Assembly: GCA_021203205.1 (NCBI GenBank)
Contig: JAJQBQ010000046.1
Location: 1-64,000, forward strand
DNA from: Lachnospiraceae bacterium
GTDB lineage: Bacteria; Bacillota; Clostridia; Lachnospirales; Lachnospiraceae
Reading direction: 5' to 3'
DNA length: 64,000 nucleotides
Under the pieces are notes generated by a model. That model had not been told where the DNA came from and searched no databases. It worked only from the letters and a program-made list of their open reading frames with translations. Shown here piece after piece: positions 33,291-41,793 of this stretch. Made by a program: the position numbers and the translations under genes. Each line of letters starts with the position of its first letter. Positions within the stretch are counted from its first letter, which is position 1.

Positions 33291-33319
33291 TTGTCATCCT
33301 TTTTCACCTGTGCTATACT
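33291..33319 (+). promoter_or_regulatory. rpmE promoter
   Basis: TTGTCA (33291-33296) and TATACT (33314-33319) with 17-nt spacing; the leader is ~145 nt. Confidence 0.8.
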
Positions 33320-33471
33320 TCCAAAGCTGTTGCAAAAAAGTCGGTCTCGGTAAATACCTTGCATTTGCTCAGGACATTTCGCTCCGCGAAAGTCAGCATG
33401 AATATTGTTTTACGCAAGGGAGTTTCAGGCAGACCGATTGAAATAAGAAAAAGATATGAGGTGAAAGCAAG

Positions 33472-33675
33472 ATGAAAGAGGGTATCCATCCGAATTATTA
33501 CCAGGCAACCGTTACCTGCAACTGCGGAAATACATTCGTAACCGGTTCTACAAAGAAGAATATCCACGTGGAGATCTGCTCCAAGTGCCATTCTTTTTAC
33601 ACCGGTCAGCAGAAGAGTGCGGCGGCACGCGGACGTATTGACAAGTTCAACAAGAAGTACGGTCTCGCAAACTAG
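33472..33675 (+). CDS. rpmE: 50S ribosomal protein L31, zinc type
   Basis: The 67-residue protein is the full L31: [20 protein letters not shown] start, CNCGN and [12 protein letters not shown] giving the CxC and CxxC zinc ligands, and the basic tail [18 protein letters not shown] lies before the ATG. The presence of all four Cys marks the zinc-containing form, as opposed to the zinc-independent YkgM/RpmE2 form used in zinc starvation. A terminator-like hairpin follows. Confidence 0.97.
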   Translation: MKEGIHPNYYQATVTCNCGNTFVTGSTKKNIHVEICSKCHSFYTGQQKSAAARGRIDKFNKKYGLAN

Positions 33676-33685
33676 TGAATCATGG

Positions 33686-33769
33686 AAGAGCTGAGGTTAT
33701 GGCGCATCAGAGAAATAGTCGACAGAAATGCTGGCTGTTTCTTTTTGGTGTACAGTCTCAGCTCTTTTT
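33686..33769 (+). terminator. rpmE terminator (long loop)
   Basis: AAGAGCTGAG (33686-33695) pairs with CTCAGCTCTT (33757-33766) and is followed by TTT, with a ~61-nt loop. Confidence 0.6.
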
Positions 33770-33847
33770 GCATGCAGGAAAAGGGAATCCCCTGTGGTAA
33801 CTCTTCTCCTGCATTTGCTTTATAGAAAGGTTTTATAAGGAGAACAA

Positions 33848-35056
33848 TTGGAAAAAACAAAATATCGCTCTTCCGGTATCGGCGGGCAGTCCGTGCTGGA
33901 AGGCATTATGATGAAAAATAAGGATCAGTATGCGGTGGCGGTGCGAAAACCGAACCAGGAAATCGAGGTGTGCGTGAAGGAATACCACAGCATGACGCAG
34001 AGGCATAAGCTGTTCCGCCTGCCGTTTATTCGCGGAATCTTCAGCTTTGTCGACAGCATGGTGCTCGGCATCCAGACGCTGACGTACTCGGCGGACTTCT
34101 TCCTGGAGGAAACGCCGGAGGAGATCGCGAAAGAAGAGGAGCGGAAGGCAAAAAAGGCTGCGAAGAAGGCAGAGCGTGAAGAAAAGCGGAAGGGGAAAAC
34201 CCCGCAGTCTGCAGCGACCGCTGAAGCGGGGAAGGAAAAAGCATCGACCGTGGCAGTTGCCGAAGCCGGACCGGAACAGTCATCGACAGGGATGAATGTC
34301 GAAGCGGGGACGGAAAATTCTTCACCCCTGACAGCCGCTGAAGAGGAAGTGAAAAAAAACGGAACCGGAGCTGAGACAAAATATGCCGAAGAGGACAAAA
34401 AGAAGGACAAGGATTCTGATACCGACCTGCTCATGATCGGCACGGTGATTGTCTCGGTGGTTATTTGCGTTGCCCTGTTTATGATGCTGCCGCTGTTTAT
34501 CGCCGAGACATGTGTGCGCTACATACCCTTTGTCACGAGCGGCTGGATGCCGGTGATCGAGGGTGTGGTGAAGATGCTTCTCTTTTTGGGGTATCTGCTC
34601 ATTATTTCCAGAATGGAAGACATACAGAGAACCTTCATGTACCACGGTGCGGAGCACAAGTGTATCAACTGCATCGAGCACGGCATGGAATTGAACGTGG
34701 AAAATGTGCGAAAAAGTTCCAGACTTCACAAGCGCTGCGGGACCAGCTTTCTGCTGTTTGTGATGGTCATCAGCATTATCGTGTTCATTTTCCTGAATTT
34801 TGAGAGCCGGATTTTGCGCTATGTGGTGAGACTTCTGTGTGTGCCGCTGATTGCGGGTATTTCTTATGAATTTATCCGCCTGGCAGGCAATACGGAAAAT
34901 AAGGTAATCGGCCTTTTAAGCAAGCCGGGACTTGCCATGCAGCTCATCACGACGAGTGAGCCCACCGATGACATGATCGAGGTGGCAATTGCGGCCGTGG
35001 AGGCTGTGTTCGACTGGCGGGCATATCTGGAAGAGATCAAACCGGAAGAAGGATAA
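33848..35056 (+). CDS. DUF1385 (YqhQ-like) membrane protein
   Basis: A 402-residue protein of the YqhQ/DUF1385 family, common in Firmicutes and of unclear function. The family start GGQSVLEGIMMKNKDQYAVA is seen at about 10-29, HSMTQRHKLFRLPFIRGIFS near 44, and later HGAEHKCINCIEHG and RLHKRCGTSFLLFVM, with candidate metal ligands His, Cys. Several membrane helices occupy about 195-330. A ~90-residue low-complexity insertion (about 95-190, KAKKAAKKAEREEKRK then T/A/E-rich) is not typical. Translation seems to start at TTG 33848, since AAGGAG (33837-33842) precedes it. PrmC and RF1 follow, a frequent order in Firmicutes. Confidence 0.88.
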   Translation: MEKTKYRSSGIGGQSVLEGIMMKNKDQYAVAVRKPNQEIEVCVKEYHSMTQRHKLFRLPFIRGIFSFVDSMVLGIQTLTYSADFFLEETPEEIAKEEERKAKKAAKKAEREEKRKGKTPQSAATAEAGKEKASTVAVAEAGPEQSSTGMNVEAGTENSSPLTAAEEEVKKNGTGAETKYAEEDKKKDKDSDTDLLMIGTVIVSVVICVALFMMLPLFIAETCVRYIPFVTSGWMPVIEGVVKMLLFLGYLLIISRMEDIQRTFMYHGAEHKCINCIEHGMELNVENVRKSSRLHKRCGTSFLLFVMVISIIVFIFLNFESRILRYVVRLLCVPLIAGISYEFIRLAGNTENKVIGLLSKPGLAMQLITTSEPTDDMIEVAIAAVEAVFDWRAYLEEIKPEEG

Positions 35057-35162
35057 CGGAAAAAGAAAGAAAAAGACGAGCCGATGTCTGAATCCTGGCC
35101 GATAAGTAAATTCGAACCTTTTACGTGTGTGGAAGCAGGGAGCTGTGAACAGGTGCGAAATA

Positions 35163-35176
35163 TGACATCAGGGTCA
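35163..35176. repeat. Intergenic palindrome, one of six
   Basis: TGACATCAGGGTCA, a degenerate match to TGACNCCGGNGTCA, in the gap before prmC. Confidence 0.4.
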
Positions 35177-35265
35177 AATACAAGTGCAGATGGTCGACAG
35201 CCGGGCATGACTTGAAAAACCGGACAGGTTGGCACCGGGGCAGACGAAGGGAAAGGCCGGACGAT

Positions 35266-36447
35266 ATGAATTTAAGAGAAGCCCTGGGACGGGCCGAAGA
35301 GCGCCTCACACGCGCGGATATCACCGATGCGAAAACGGATGCCTGGCTGCTTTTACAGCATGTGACCGGCATCACGCGAGCGGCATATTTCATGTCGCCG
35401 GAGACAGAGCTGCCTTATGAAACGGAGAAAAGGTTCTTTCGGCTGGTGGAAGAGCGGGCGACCCGCCGGCCTCTGCAGTATATCACCGGAACGCAGGATT
35501 TCATGGGTCTCACATTTTGGGTAAATGAGCATGTCCTGATTCCCAGACAGGATACGGAAATCCTCGTGGAGAAAGCGATCGGGATTCTGAAGGAAGCATT
35601 TTCGGGCGAAGAAAGACATATGTCGGGGACTTCGGGAAAAGAATCGGAATGCGGAGGAAAAAAGCTGACGAAAATTTTGTCGGAAGAATCTTTGAGTGGC
35701 GGGAGCAGGGCGGCAGAGAAAACAAATTTTCAAATACTGGATCTTGGCACCGGATCCGGCTGCATCGCGGTGAGTCTTGCGGCCTGGTGCGTGAGAAATT
35801 CCTGGCCCGCAGAGGTCATGGCGACGGACATTTCGGCCGAGGCGCTTCTGGTTGCGAGGGCGAACGCCGAAACGATTCTGGCGAAAGAACTGTGTGAAAA
35901 AAGCAGAAAGTCAGAAGACAAGGCAGGGATGATCGTTACCGAAACCGGTGATGAGGCGGAAGCGGGGACGAAAGCTGCCGAAACCGGTGATGAGGCGGAA
36001 GCGGGGACGGCGGCTGTCAAAATGGGTGACAGCGCAGAAGCTGAGACGGTGACGGAAAGTCTGAAAAATATCATCCGCTTCGGACAGGGCGATCTTTTTG
36101 AGGCGACGGGCCGGGAGAAGTTCTCCCTGATCCTCTCCAATCCGCCGTACATTCGCTCGGAAGACATTGAAACGCTTATGCCGGAGGTGCGGGATTTTGA
36201 GCCGCGACTGGCGCTGGACGGTGCGGGGGACGGGCTTGCTCTGTATCGGCGGATCGCGGCGGAAGCACCGGCACACCTGGAGCAGGGCGGCAGATTGCTC
36301 CTTGAAATCGGCTGTGATGAGGCGGACGCGGTGCGCGAATTGCTTGCGGAGAACGGATTTTGTGACATTCAGGTTCTGAAAGACTACGCCGGGCTGGACA
36401 GAGTTGTGTATGGAATATATGAGATGAGGCTCGTTGAGGGAATGTGA
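35266..36447 (+). CDS. prmC: Release factor glutamine N5-methyltransferase
   Basis: PrmC (HemK) methylates the Gln of the GGQ motif in release factors; its substrate RF1 is the next gene. The N-terminal helical domain spans about 1-80, and the SAM-binding domain begins with LDLGTGSGCIAVSLA near 161. The catalytic NPPYIRSEDIETL is near 291. The protein has 393 residues, against ~285 usual, because of low-complexity insertions at about 120-155 and 210-265. The second contains a 39-nt tandem duplication (35941-35979 and 35980-36009 onward) coding ETGDEAEAGT twice. The inserts lie between strands of the methyltransferase fold, so activity may be kept. The ATG at 35266 has only a distant GGGAAAGG. 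Confidence 0.93.
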   Translation: MNLREALGRAEERLTRADITDAKTDAWLLLQHVTGITRAAYFMSPETELPYETEKRFFRLVEERATRRPLQYITGTQDFMGLTFWVNEHVLIPRQDTEILVEKAIGILKEAFSGEERHMSGTSGKESECGGKKLTKILSEESLSGGSRAAEKTNFQILDLGTGSGCIAVSLAAWCVRNSWPAEVMATDISAEALLVARANAETILAKELCEKSRKSEDKAGMIVTETGDEAEAGTKAAETGDEAEAGTAAVKMGDSAEAETVTESLKNIIRFGQGDLFEATGREKFSLILSNPPYIRSEDIETLMPEVRDFEPRLALDGAGDGLALYRRIAAEAPAHLEQGGRLLLEIGCDEADAVRELLAENGFCDIQVLKDYAGLDRVVYGIYEMRLVEGM

Positions 36448-36674
36448 CTGCCGAACAGCCGACCTCCGGAAATCAGCAATTCCCGTAATGAGCAGGCTCA
36501 GCGTGGAAACGGTAATTCTCAGATTCCGGAGAAAAGCTTAGTGCCATTTCACTTCGCGAAAGTCAGAATCCGAGTGTTTTTAGAGTTTCGGGATCCGGAG
36601 GAAACGCTTCGAGTTGCCTTCTTAGCGCAGAGAAAACCCTGGCATCATAATATTTAGAAAATAGAGGGATTATC

Positions 36675-37742
36675 ATGTTTGACCGATTAGAAGATATCGT
36701 GGCGAGGCTGGATGAGATCATGAGGGAGCTGGCCGAGCCCGAAACAGCGCAGGATTCTGCGCGTTTTCGAAAACTCATGAAGGAACAGAGCGATCTGACG
36801 CCTCTGGCGGAGGCGTACGAAGCGTACAAGCAGAACAAACAGACGGTGGAGGACAGTCTTGCGCTCCTGGAGGAGGAATCCGACCCGGAGATGCGGGAGC
36901 TGGCGAAGGAGGAGCTGGCGGAGGCGAGACGCCATGTGGAGGAGCTGGAGCATCAGTTGAAGATTCTGCTGTTACCGAAGGATGAAAATGATGACCGCAA
37001 CGTCTTTGTCGAGATTCGCGGCGGCGCGGGCGGCGATGAGGCGGCGCTGTTTGCGGCAGACCTGTATCGCATGTACACCCGCTACGCCGAGCGAAACCGC
37101 TGGAAGACGGAGCTGATCTCCTTCAGCGAGAGCGGGCTCGGCGGATTCAAGGAAGTGGTGTTCTCCATCAGCGGGCAGGGCGCTTACTCAAAACTGAAAT
37201 ATGAGAGCGGCGTACACCGCGTGCAGCGCATCCCGGTCACGGAGTCGGGCGGGCGCATCCATACCTCGACGGCGACGGTTGCCATCATGCCCGAGGCGGA
37301 GGAAGTGGATGTGGAGATTGATATGAACGATTGCCGCTTCGATGTGTTCCGGGCTTCCGGAAACGGCGGTCAGTGCGTCAATACAACGGACTCGGCAGTG
37401 CGTTTAACGCACATTCCGACCGGTATTGTCATCTCCTGTCAGGACGAGAAGAGCCAGCTGAAAAACCGTGATAAGGCTTTAAAGGTGCTCCGCGCGAAGC
37501 TCTATGAACTGGAGCAGCAGAAGCAGCACGATGAGCAGAGCGAAGCCCGCCGCAGCCAGATCGGCACCGGCGACCGTTCCGAGAAAATCCGCACCTACAA
37601 TTTTCCGCAGAGCCGCGTGACGGATCATCGAATCCACCTTACGCTCTACCGGCTGGACGCGATCATGGACGGAGATCTGTTTGAACTGATCGACAATCTT
37701 ATTACGGCCGATCAGACGGCGAAACTGGCGAAGATGGAATAA
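36675..37742 (+). CDS. prfA: Peptide chain release factor 1
   Basis: RF1 ends translation at UAA and UAG. The 355 residues have the family's normal length and order: helical domain to ~100, stop-codon-reading domain with the PVT tripeptide in [10 protein letters not shown] near 187 (the P-x-T that marks RF1, against SPF of RF2), and the catalytic loop [20 protein letters not shown] near 228-247. The Gln of GGQ is the PrmC target. AGAGGG precedes the ATG. The 227-nt gap from prmC makes separate transcription possible. Confidence 0.97.
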   Translation: MFDRLEDIVARLDEIMRELAEPETAQDSARFRKLMKEQSDLTPLAEAYEAYKQNKQTVEDSLALLEEESDPEMRELAKEELAEARRHVEELEHQLKILLLPKDENDDRNVFVEIRGGAGGDEAALFAADLYRMYTRYAERNRWKTELISFSESGLGGFKEVVFSISGQGAYSKLKYESGVHRVQRIPVTESGGRIHTSTATVAIMPEAEEVDVEIDMNDCRFDVFRASGNGGQCVNTTDSAVRLTHIPTGIVISCQDEKSQLKNRDKALKVLRAKLYELEQQKQHDEQSEARRSQIGTGDRSEKIRTYNFPQSRVTDHRIHLTLYRLDAIMDGDLFELIDNLITADQTAKLAKME

Positions 37743-37979
37743 AAACGTGCAACGGTCACATTCCCTCCGATGAGCTGAAATGTTTTGATTGTTCTTATGA
37801 AATTTAGAACCGAAGTTTCTGAGAATGAGGAGAGCACCTGCGAATCAGTAACATAGAAACGGCTGTAATGTATCCGCGAAAGGCAGAATATCTATGATTT
37901 TTACAGGAAATCATGGAAAAACGCGCAGCGTAAGCGCATGGAAGTACAGGCTGATTGCCGAGGGAGAGAAAGGAAAAAT

Positions 37980-38861
37980 ATGAACACACAGAATATAGAA
38001 TACAATATCACCGGCCACACGGTCTTAACCGGCCTGCTGGGGTCACCGGTCTCACACAGCGTTTCGCCGGCGATGCACAATCTGGCGTTCCGGATGCTGG
38101 GACTGGATTATGTGTACCTGTGCTTTGACGTGGGAACCGACCACTTAAAGGAAGTGACGGATGCCATGAAACTCATGGGAGTGCGCGGGTTCAACTGCAC
38201 GATGCCGGACAAGAACCTGATGTGCGAGCTCTGCGATGAGCTCTCGCCGGCGGCACAGCTCATCGGCGCGGTGAACACTGTTCTCGTGGAGGACGGACGG
38301 CTGATCGGGCACAACACGGACGGTATCGGCTACATGCAGGCCGTGAAGGACGCCGGGTTTGACATTATCGGAAAGTCCATGACTCTCCTGGGCGCGGGCG
38401 GCGCAGCTACATCCATCGCGGTGCAGGCTGCCCTGGACGGCGTAAAAAGCATCAACATTTTCAGCATTCGCGATCAGTTTTTCGGGCGTGCGGAGCGTCT
38501 CGCGGAAAGCCTGACTGCAACCACCGGCTGCCGGGTCATGCTGTATGATATGGCGGATCAGGAAGCTTTGAAAAAAAGCATCGCCGAAAGTGAAATCCTG
38601 ACAAACGCCACTTCGGTCGGCATGGCGCCGAACACGGATCGCTGCCTGATCCCGGAAGCTTCCTGGCTGCGAAAAGATCTTATCGTCTCGGATGTGATCT
38701 ATAATCCGCGGGAGACAAAGCTCCTTTCGCTCGCAAAAAGCGCGGGATGCCGAACCTGCAACGGCATGTATATGCTCCTGTATCAGGGAGCGGCTGCCTT
38801 TAAGATCTGGACGGGCAGGGATATGCCGACAGAGGCGGTAAAGGAAAAATACTTTGTATAA
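37980..38861 (+). CDS. aroE: Shikimate dehydrogenase
   Basis: Reduces 3-dehydroshikimate with NADPH in aromatic amino acid synthesis. The 293-residue protein begins its substrate domain with LTGLLGSPVSHSVSPAMHNL, keeps the catalytic Lys region in NCTMPDKNLMCEL, where the common VTxPxK reads CTMPDK, and has VNTVLVEDGRLIGHNTDGIG. The nucleotide loop is LLGAGGAATSIAVQAA, and it ends DVIYNPRETKLL...NGMYMLLYQGAAAFKIWTG. ATG 37980 follows GAAAGG; the upstream in-frame ATG lacks a site. The QGAxxFxxWTG ending resembles AroE/YdiB types, so quinate activity cannot be excluded. Confidence 0.93.
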   Translation: MNTQNIEYNITGHTVLTGLLGSPVSHSVSPAMHNLAFRMLGLDYVYLCFDVGTDHLKEVTDAMKLMGVRGFNCTMPDKNLMCELCDELSPAAQLIGAVNTVLVEDGRLIGHNTDGIGYMQAVKDAGFDIIGKSMTLLGAGGAATSIAVQAALDGVKSINIFSIRDQFFGRAERLAESLTATTGCRVMLYDMADQEALKKSIAESEILTNATSVGMAPNTDRCLIPEASWLRKDLIVSDVIYNPRETKLLSLAKSAGCRTCNGMYMLLYQGAAAFKIWTGRDMPTEAVKEKYFV

Positions 38862-38866
38862 CAATA

Positions 38867-38880
38867 TGACTCCGGTGTCA
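38867..38880. repeat. Intergenic palindrome, one of six
   Basis: TGACTCCGGTGTCA, the best match in the window, starts 6 nt past the aroE stop and is followed by AAAATATAATTTAGAG. Confidence 0.5.
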
Positions 38881-38905
38881 AAATATAATTTAGAGTAATA
38901 TCAAG

Positions 38906-38934
38906 AGGTGTCTGGAAACAGACACCTTTTTTTA
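38906..38934 (+). terminator. aroE terminator
   Basis: AGGTGTCTG (38906-38914) and CAGACACCT (38919-38927) around a GAAA loop, followed by a T-run to 38933. Confidence 0.9.
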
Positions 38935-39101
38935 CTGTTTCCAGGAACAGTAACGCTGGATCTACCAAAAAGTCAGACTATTCAGTCTGCTTGACGTTTT
39001 TGACGGAGTTTCTGTCATTTTTGACCATTTTCGTGTATTTTTTCGACATTTTTGGACATGCCATATTGTATGTATGTAACATCTTAGCCAATAAAATTTG
39101 A

Positions 39102-39130
39102 TTGACAAACAGAAAGAAAAGACTTATCCT
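39102..39130 (+). promoter_or_regulatory. Probable promoter of the DUF5688 gene
   Basis: TTGACA (39102-39107) and TATCCT (39125-39130), 17 nt apart. The leader to 39378 is ~240 nt and purine-rich. Confidence 0.55.
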
Positions 39131-39139
39131 TTCGAAACC

Positions 39140-39350
39140 GCGGGAAAAAACAGTCGAAAACTGTCGATGAGAATCGGGAAAATCGGTGAGGCCGAAAAAC
39201 GAGGAAAATCGAAGAAATCAATGAGACCGGAAAACGATGAGAACCTGGAAATCGGGAATCAAAACGATAAGAACCCGGGAAATCGGGGGAATCGAAACGA
39301 CAAGAACCGAGAGGAATCGGAGAACCGGGCAGAATCGGGGAAAAACTGAA
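39140..39350 (+). repeat. Purine-rich degenerate repeat in the DUF5688 leader
   Basis: The plus strand is built from variations of GGAAAATCG, GAATCGGAG and AACGA(T/G)AAGAACC, with almost no pyrimidine runs. It resembles the low-complexity coding inserts elsewhere in the window but lies ahead of the start codon. An in-frame stretch of 83 codons crosses it; I regard it as non-coding. Confidence 0.55.
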
Positions 39351-39377
39351 AAATGAATAATCGGAGGAATGAATGAA

Positions 39378-40349
39378 ATGAGTTATCAGATGTTTTTGAA
39401 GCACATAGCGGCGTTGGTGGACCAGAGAATGCCGGACAGGACGGTGGAAATTCACCAGGTTCAGAAGAATAACAGTGTAGTTCTGGATGGGCTGACGATC
39501 CGAAAGCCCGGGAGCAGAATTTCTCCTACGATTTACCTGAACTCCTATTATGATGAATATGACGCAGGAAGAGATCTGGACGATATTGTGGACGAGATTT
39601 CCATGATATATGAACAGAATCAGAACGATGAGATGATCGAGGAGGATTTCTTTCAGGACTTTTCCAAGGTGAGGCGAAAGATTGTATATAAACTGGTCAA
39701 TACTGCGCTGAATCGTGGAATGCTTCGAAACGTTCCGAGTGTGCCGGTTCTGGATCTTTCGATGGTCTTTTACTATATTTTCGATATGGGGGATGACGTT
39801 TGCGGAACCGTGCTGATTCAGAACCACCATCTGGAAAGCTGGGGCGTGGACGAGACGGTGATCTGCCGGTACGCGAAAAGAAATACGCCGCTGGTGCTTC
39901 CGCCGACGATGATCAGTATGGATTCTGTGATGAAAGATTTTCTGGAATCGGCCTTTTACCGGCAGATGATGGATGCGGATGTCTTAAGGGAGAGCGGGGA
40001 TAACGATCAGGAGAAGCTGGAGCAGATGATCAGCCTTCTGGTAGAGCGAATTCCGCTGGAAGCGGATCACGAGATGTTTGTTCTGACGAATCAGCGAAAG
40101 TATTTCGGCGCAGCCGTCCTTCTGTACCCGGAATTGCTAAAGAGAATCGCCGAGCGCTTGGACAGAGATCTCTACATTCTGCCGTCGAGTGTGCACGAGG
40201 CCATTCTCGTGCCGGACACCGGGGAATTTATGCTGGAAGACCTGAGCAGGTTCGTGCGCAGGGTCAATCTCACCGAAGTGGAAAAGGAAGAACGGCTCTC
40301 AAACCACGCGTATCTCTTCCGCAGAAAGGACGGGTGTATCAGTTTTTGA
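39378..40349 (+). CDS. DUF5688 family protein
   Basis: A 323-residue soluble protein that matches the DUF5688 family common in Lachnospiraceae. Typical features are a short N-terminal SYQMFLKHIAALVDQ, the strand-rich YLNSYYDEYDAGRDLDDIVD near 58-77, and a C-terminal half with LPSSVHEAILVPDTGE near 274-289. Function is unknown. No signal peptide or membrane segment is seen. ATG 39378 lies 10 nt after GGAGG, while ATG 39369 is too close to it. Confidence 0.85.
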   Translation: MSYQMFLKHIAALVDQRMPDRTVEIHQVQKNNSVVLDGLTIRKPGSRISPTIYLNSYYDEYDAGRDLDDIVDEISMIYEQNQNDEMIEEDFFQDFSKVRRKIVYKLVNTALNRGMLRNVPSVPVLDLSMVFYYIFDMGDDVCGTVLIQNHHLESWGVDETVICRYAKRNTPLVLPPTMISMDSVMKDFLESAFYRQMMDADVLRESGDNDQEKLEQMISLLVERIPLEADHEMFVLTNQRKYFGAAVLLYPELLKRIAERLDRDLYILPSSVHEAILVPDTGEFMLEDLSRFVRRVNLTEVEKEERLSNHAYLFRRKDGCISF

Positions 40350-40424
40350 AAAGCAAAAATGTCCCCGCTCGCGGCCGACGAAACGTGCCTGAACGGGGAC
40401 GGGGCGGAAGACCTGGCCGCCTGA

Positions 40425-41780
40425 TTAGTTTTTGATATCCGGTACTTTTTTCCCCCAGACGCAGATGCCGTGTTCATCTTTTCCGGTGAACGCGAGCGTA
40501 GGCCGCCACAGCTGATAATCCCACACGGGAATTACCTTCAGGGTTTCGGTCGTGTTTGCGTAGGTGAGGCGGATGGTGGAATCATTCACAATGCTCCAGC
40601 GTCCGGGGACGGAGCAGAGCTCCAGCTTTCCGTGGGGACGAAGCTTTAACGGAACCGAGTGGGTGATGCCCTGCGGAACCGACGGCGCAAGTTTCAGACG
40701 CTCATAGCTGCCGATCAGCGTATGCTCCGGAAGCGGCTGAGAATACTCTCCGGAATATTGTTCCGGGACAACGAGCGGCCAGCCATCCTCTGACCAGAGC
40801 ATCTGGTGACAGTGCATGATCGAGATTTCCGGGCCTTTGAAGTTATGCTCCCGGATATGGCAGATGAGGTACCAGCGGCCGTCTTCATCCCGGAGTACGG
40901 AGTTGTGGCCGGGGCCCATGTAGCCGACGCCGTCTTCAAACTTATAGCCGCACATCACCATGTAGCCGACGGTATTGTCGTAGTCTTCGAGATCGCGCAT
41001 GTCGCGACCGTTGATATCGAAATACGGGCCGGTGACTTTCCGGCTTCGGCCGACGCGGATGTTGTAGTCGCTCTTTAAGGAGCCGTAGGAAACGAACAGG
41101 TAGTAATATCCGGTATCCGGGTTATAGCGAACGTAAGGCCCCTCGATCGCACAGTCCGCCCAGCGCGGACGGCGGGCCAGACAGGTGCCGATGCCTTCTT
41201 CCGCGGCAAGACCGGTTTCGGGATCAAGCTTTAAAATATGGCAGCCGCCCCAGAAGGAACCGTAAACCATATACTGCTCGCCCGTCTCTTCGTCGGAGAC
41301 GATGTTTGCATCAATCGCGTTGCAGGGCGAATCCGGTTCGGAGGTCTTTAAGACGCATCCGCGCGGGACGAATGGGCCTTCCGGATTATCCGCGACAGCC
41401 AGAAAGATGCAGGACTGACGCACACCCCAGGAGGAATTAGAGCAGTAAAGGCGATATTCGCTGCCGACTTTTACGATGTCCGGTGCCCAGATTCCCTTGT
41501 CCCCAACCCACTCCAGAGACTCTTTCGGCGGGGATTCGACCACGCGTCCCAGGCGCTCCCAGCGGATGAGGTCATCCGAACGGAAACAATTTGCCCCGGT
41601 ACAGTAGATATAGTACCGATGGGATACGGGATCCCGGTAGATCGCCGGGTCATGGGCACCCCAGAGGCTGTTTTTCGGCGGCGGGGGCGGCGGAGAGGAA
41701 GGCTTCTTTCGGCCTTTCGGAAACTTTGGTTTTGGCAGGGGCTTCGGCGGCTCTGCCGGAAATACAGGGGAACAGTTCAT
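40425..41780 (-). CDS. GH43 glycoside hydrolase, arabinanase-like
   Basis: A 451-residue five-bladed beta-propeller hydrolase of family GH43, which acts on arabinan or related pectic/xylan side chains. The three catalytic acids are visible: the general base Asp in GAHDPAIYRDP near 42, the pKa-tuning Asp in NAIDANIVSDEET near 155, and the general acid Glu in DCAIEGPYVRYNPDTGYYYL (20 residues) near 208. The C-terminal part (about 330-451) is a GH43-associated beta-sandwich. There is no signal peptide, so it probably works on imported oligosaccharides. The N-terminus is Pro/Lys-rich (PPKPLPKPKFPKGRKKPSS). It lies 13 nt downstream of the related gene at 42819, in one operon. Confidence 0.92.
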   Translation of the reverse strand: MNCSPVFPAEPPKPLPKPKFPKGRKKPSSPPPPPPKNSLWGAHDPAIYRDPVSHRYYIYCTGANCFRSDDLIRWERLGRVVESPPKESLEWVGDKGIWAPDIVKVGSEYRLYCSNSSWGVRQSCIFLAVADNPEGPFVPRGCVLKTSEPDSPCNAIDANIVSDEETGEQYMVYGSFWGGCHILKLDPETGLAAEEGIGTCLARRPRWADCAIEGPYVRYNPDTGYYYLFVSYGSLKSDYNIRVGRSRKVTGPYFDINGRDMRDLEDYDNTVGYMVMCGYKFEDGVGYMGPGHNSVLRDEDGRWYLICHIREHNFKGPEISIMHCHQMLWSEDGWPLVVPEQYSGEYSQPLPEHTLIGSYERLKLAPSVPQGITHSVPLKLRPHGKLELCSVPGRWSIVNDSTIRLTYANTTETLKVIPVWDYQLWRPTLAFTGKDEHGICVWGKKVPDIKN

Positions 41781-41793
41781 TGGTATGTATCCT

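Noticed and set aside
39084-39830. Minus-strand frame of 248 codons rich in Ser, Pro, Arg and Phe
   Set aside because: It is antisense to the purine-rich leader and the DUF5688 gene; repeat tracts without stops make long antisense frames by chance.
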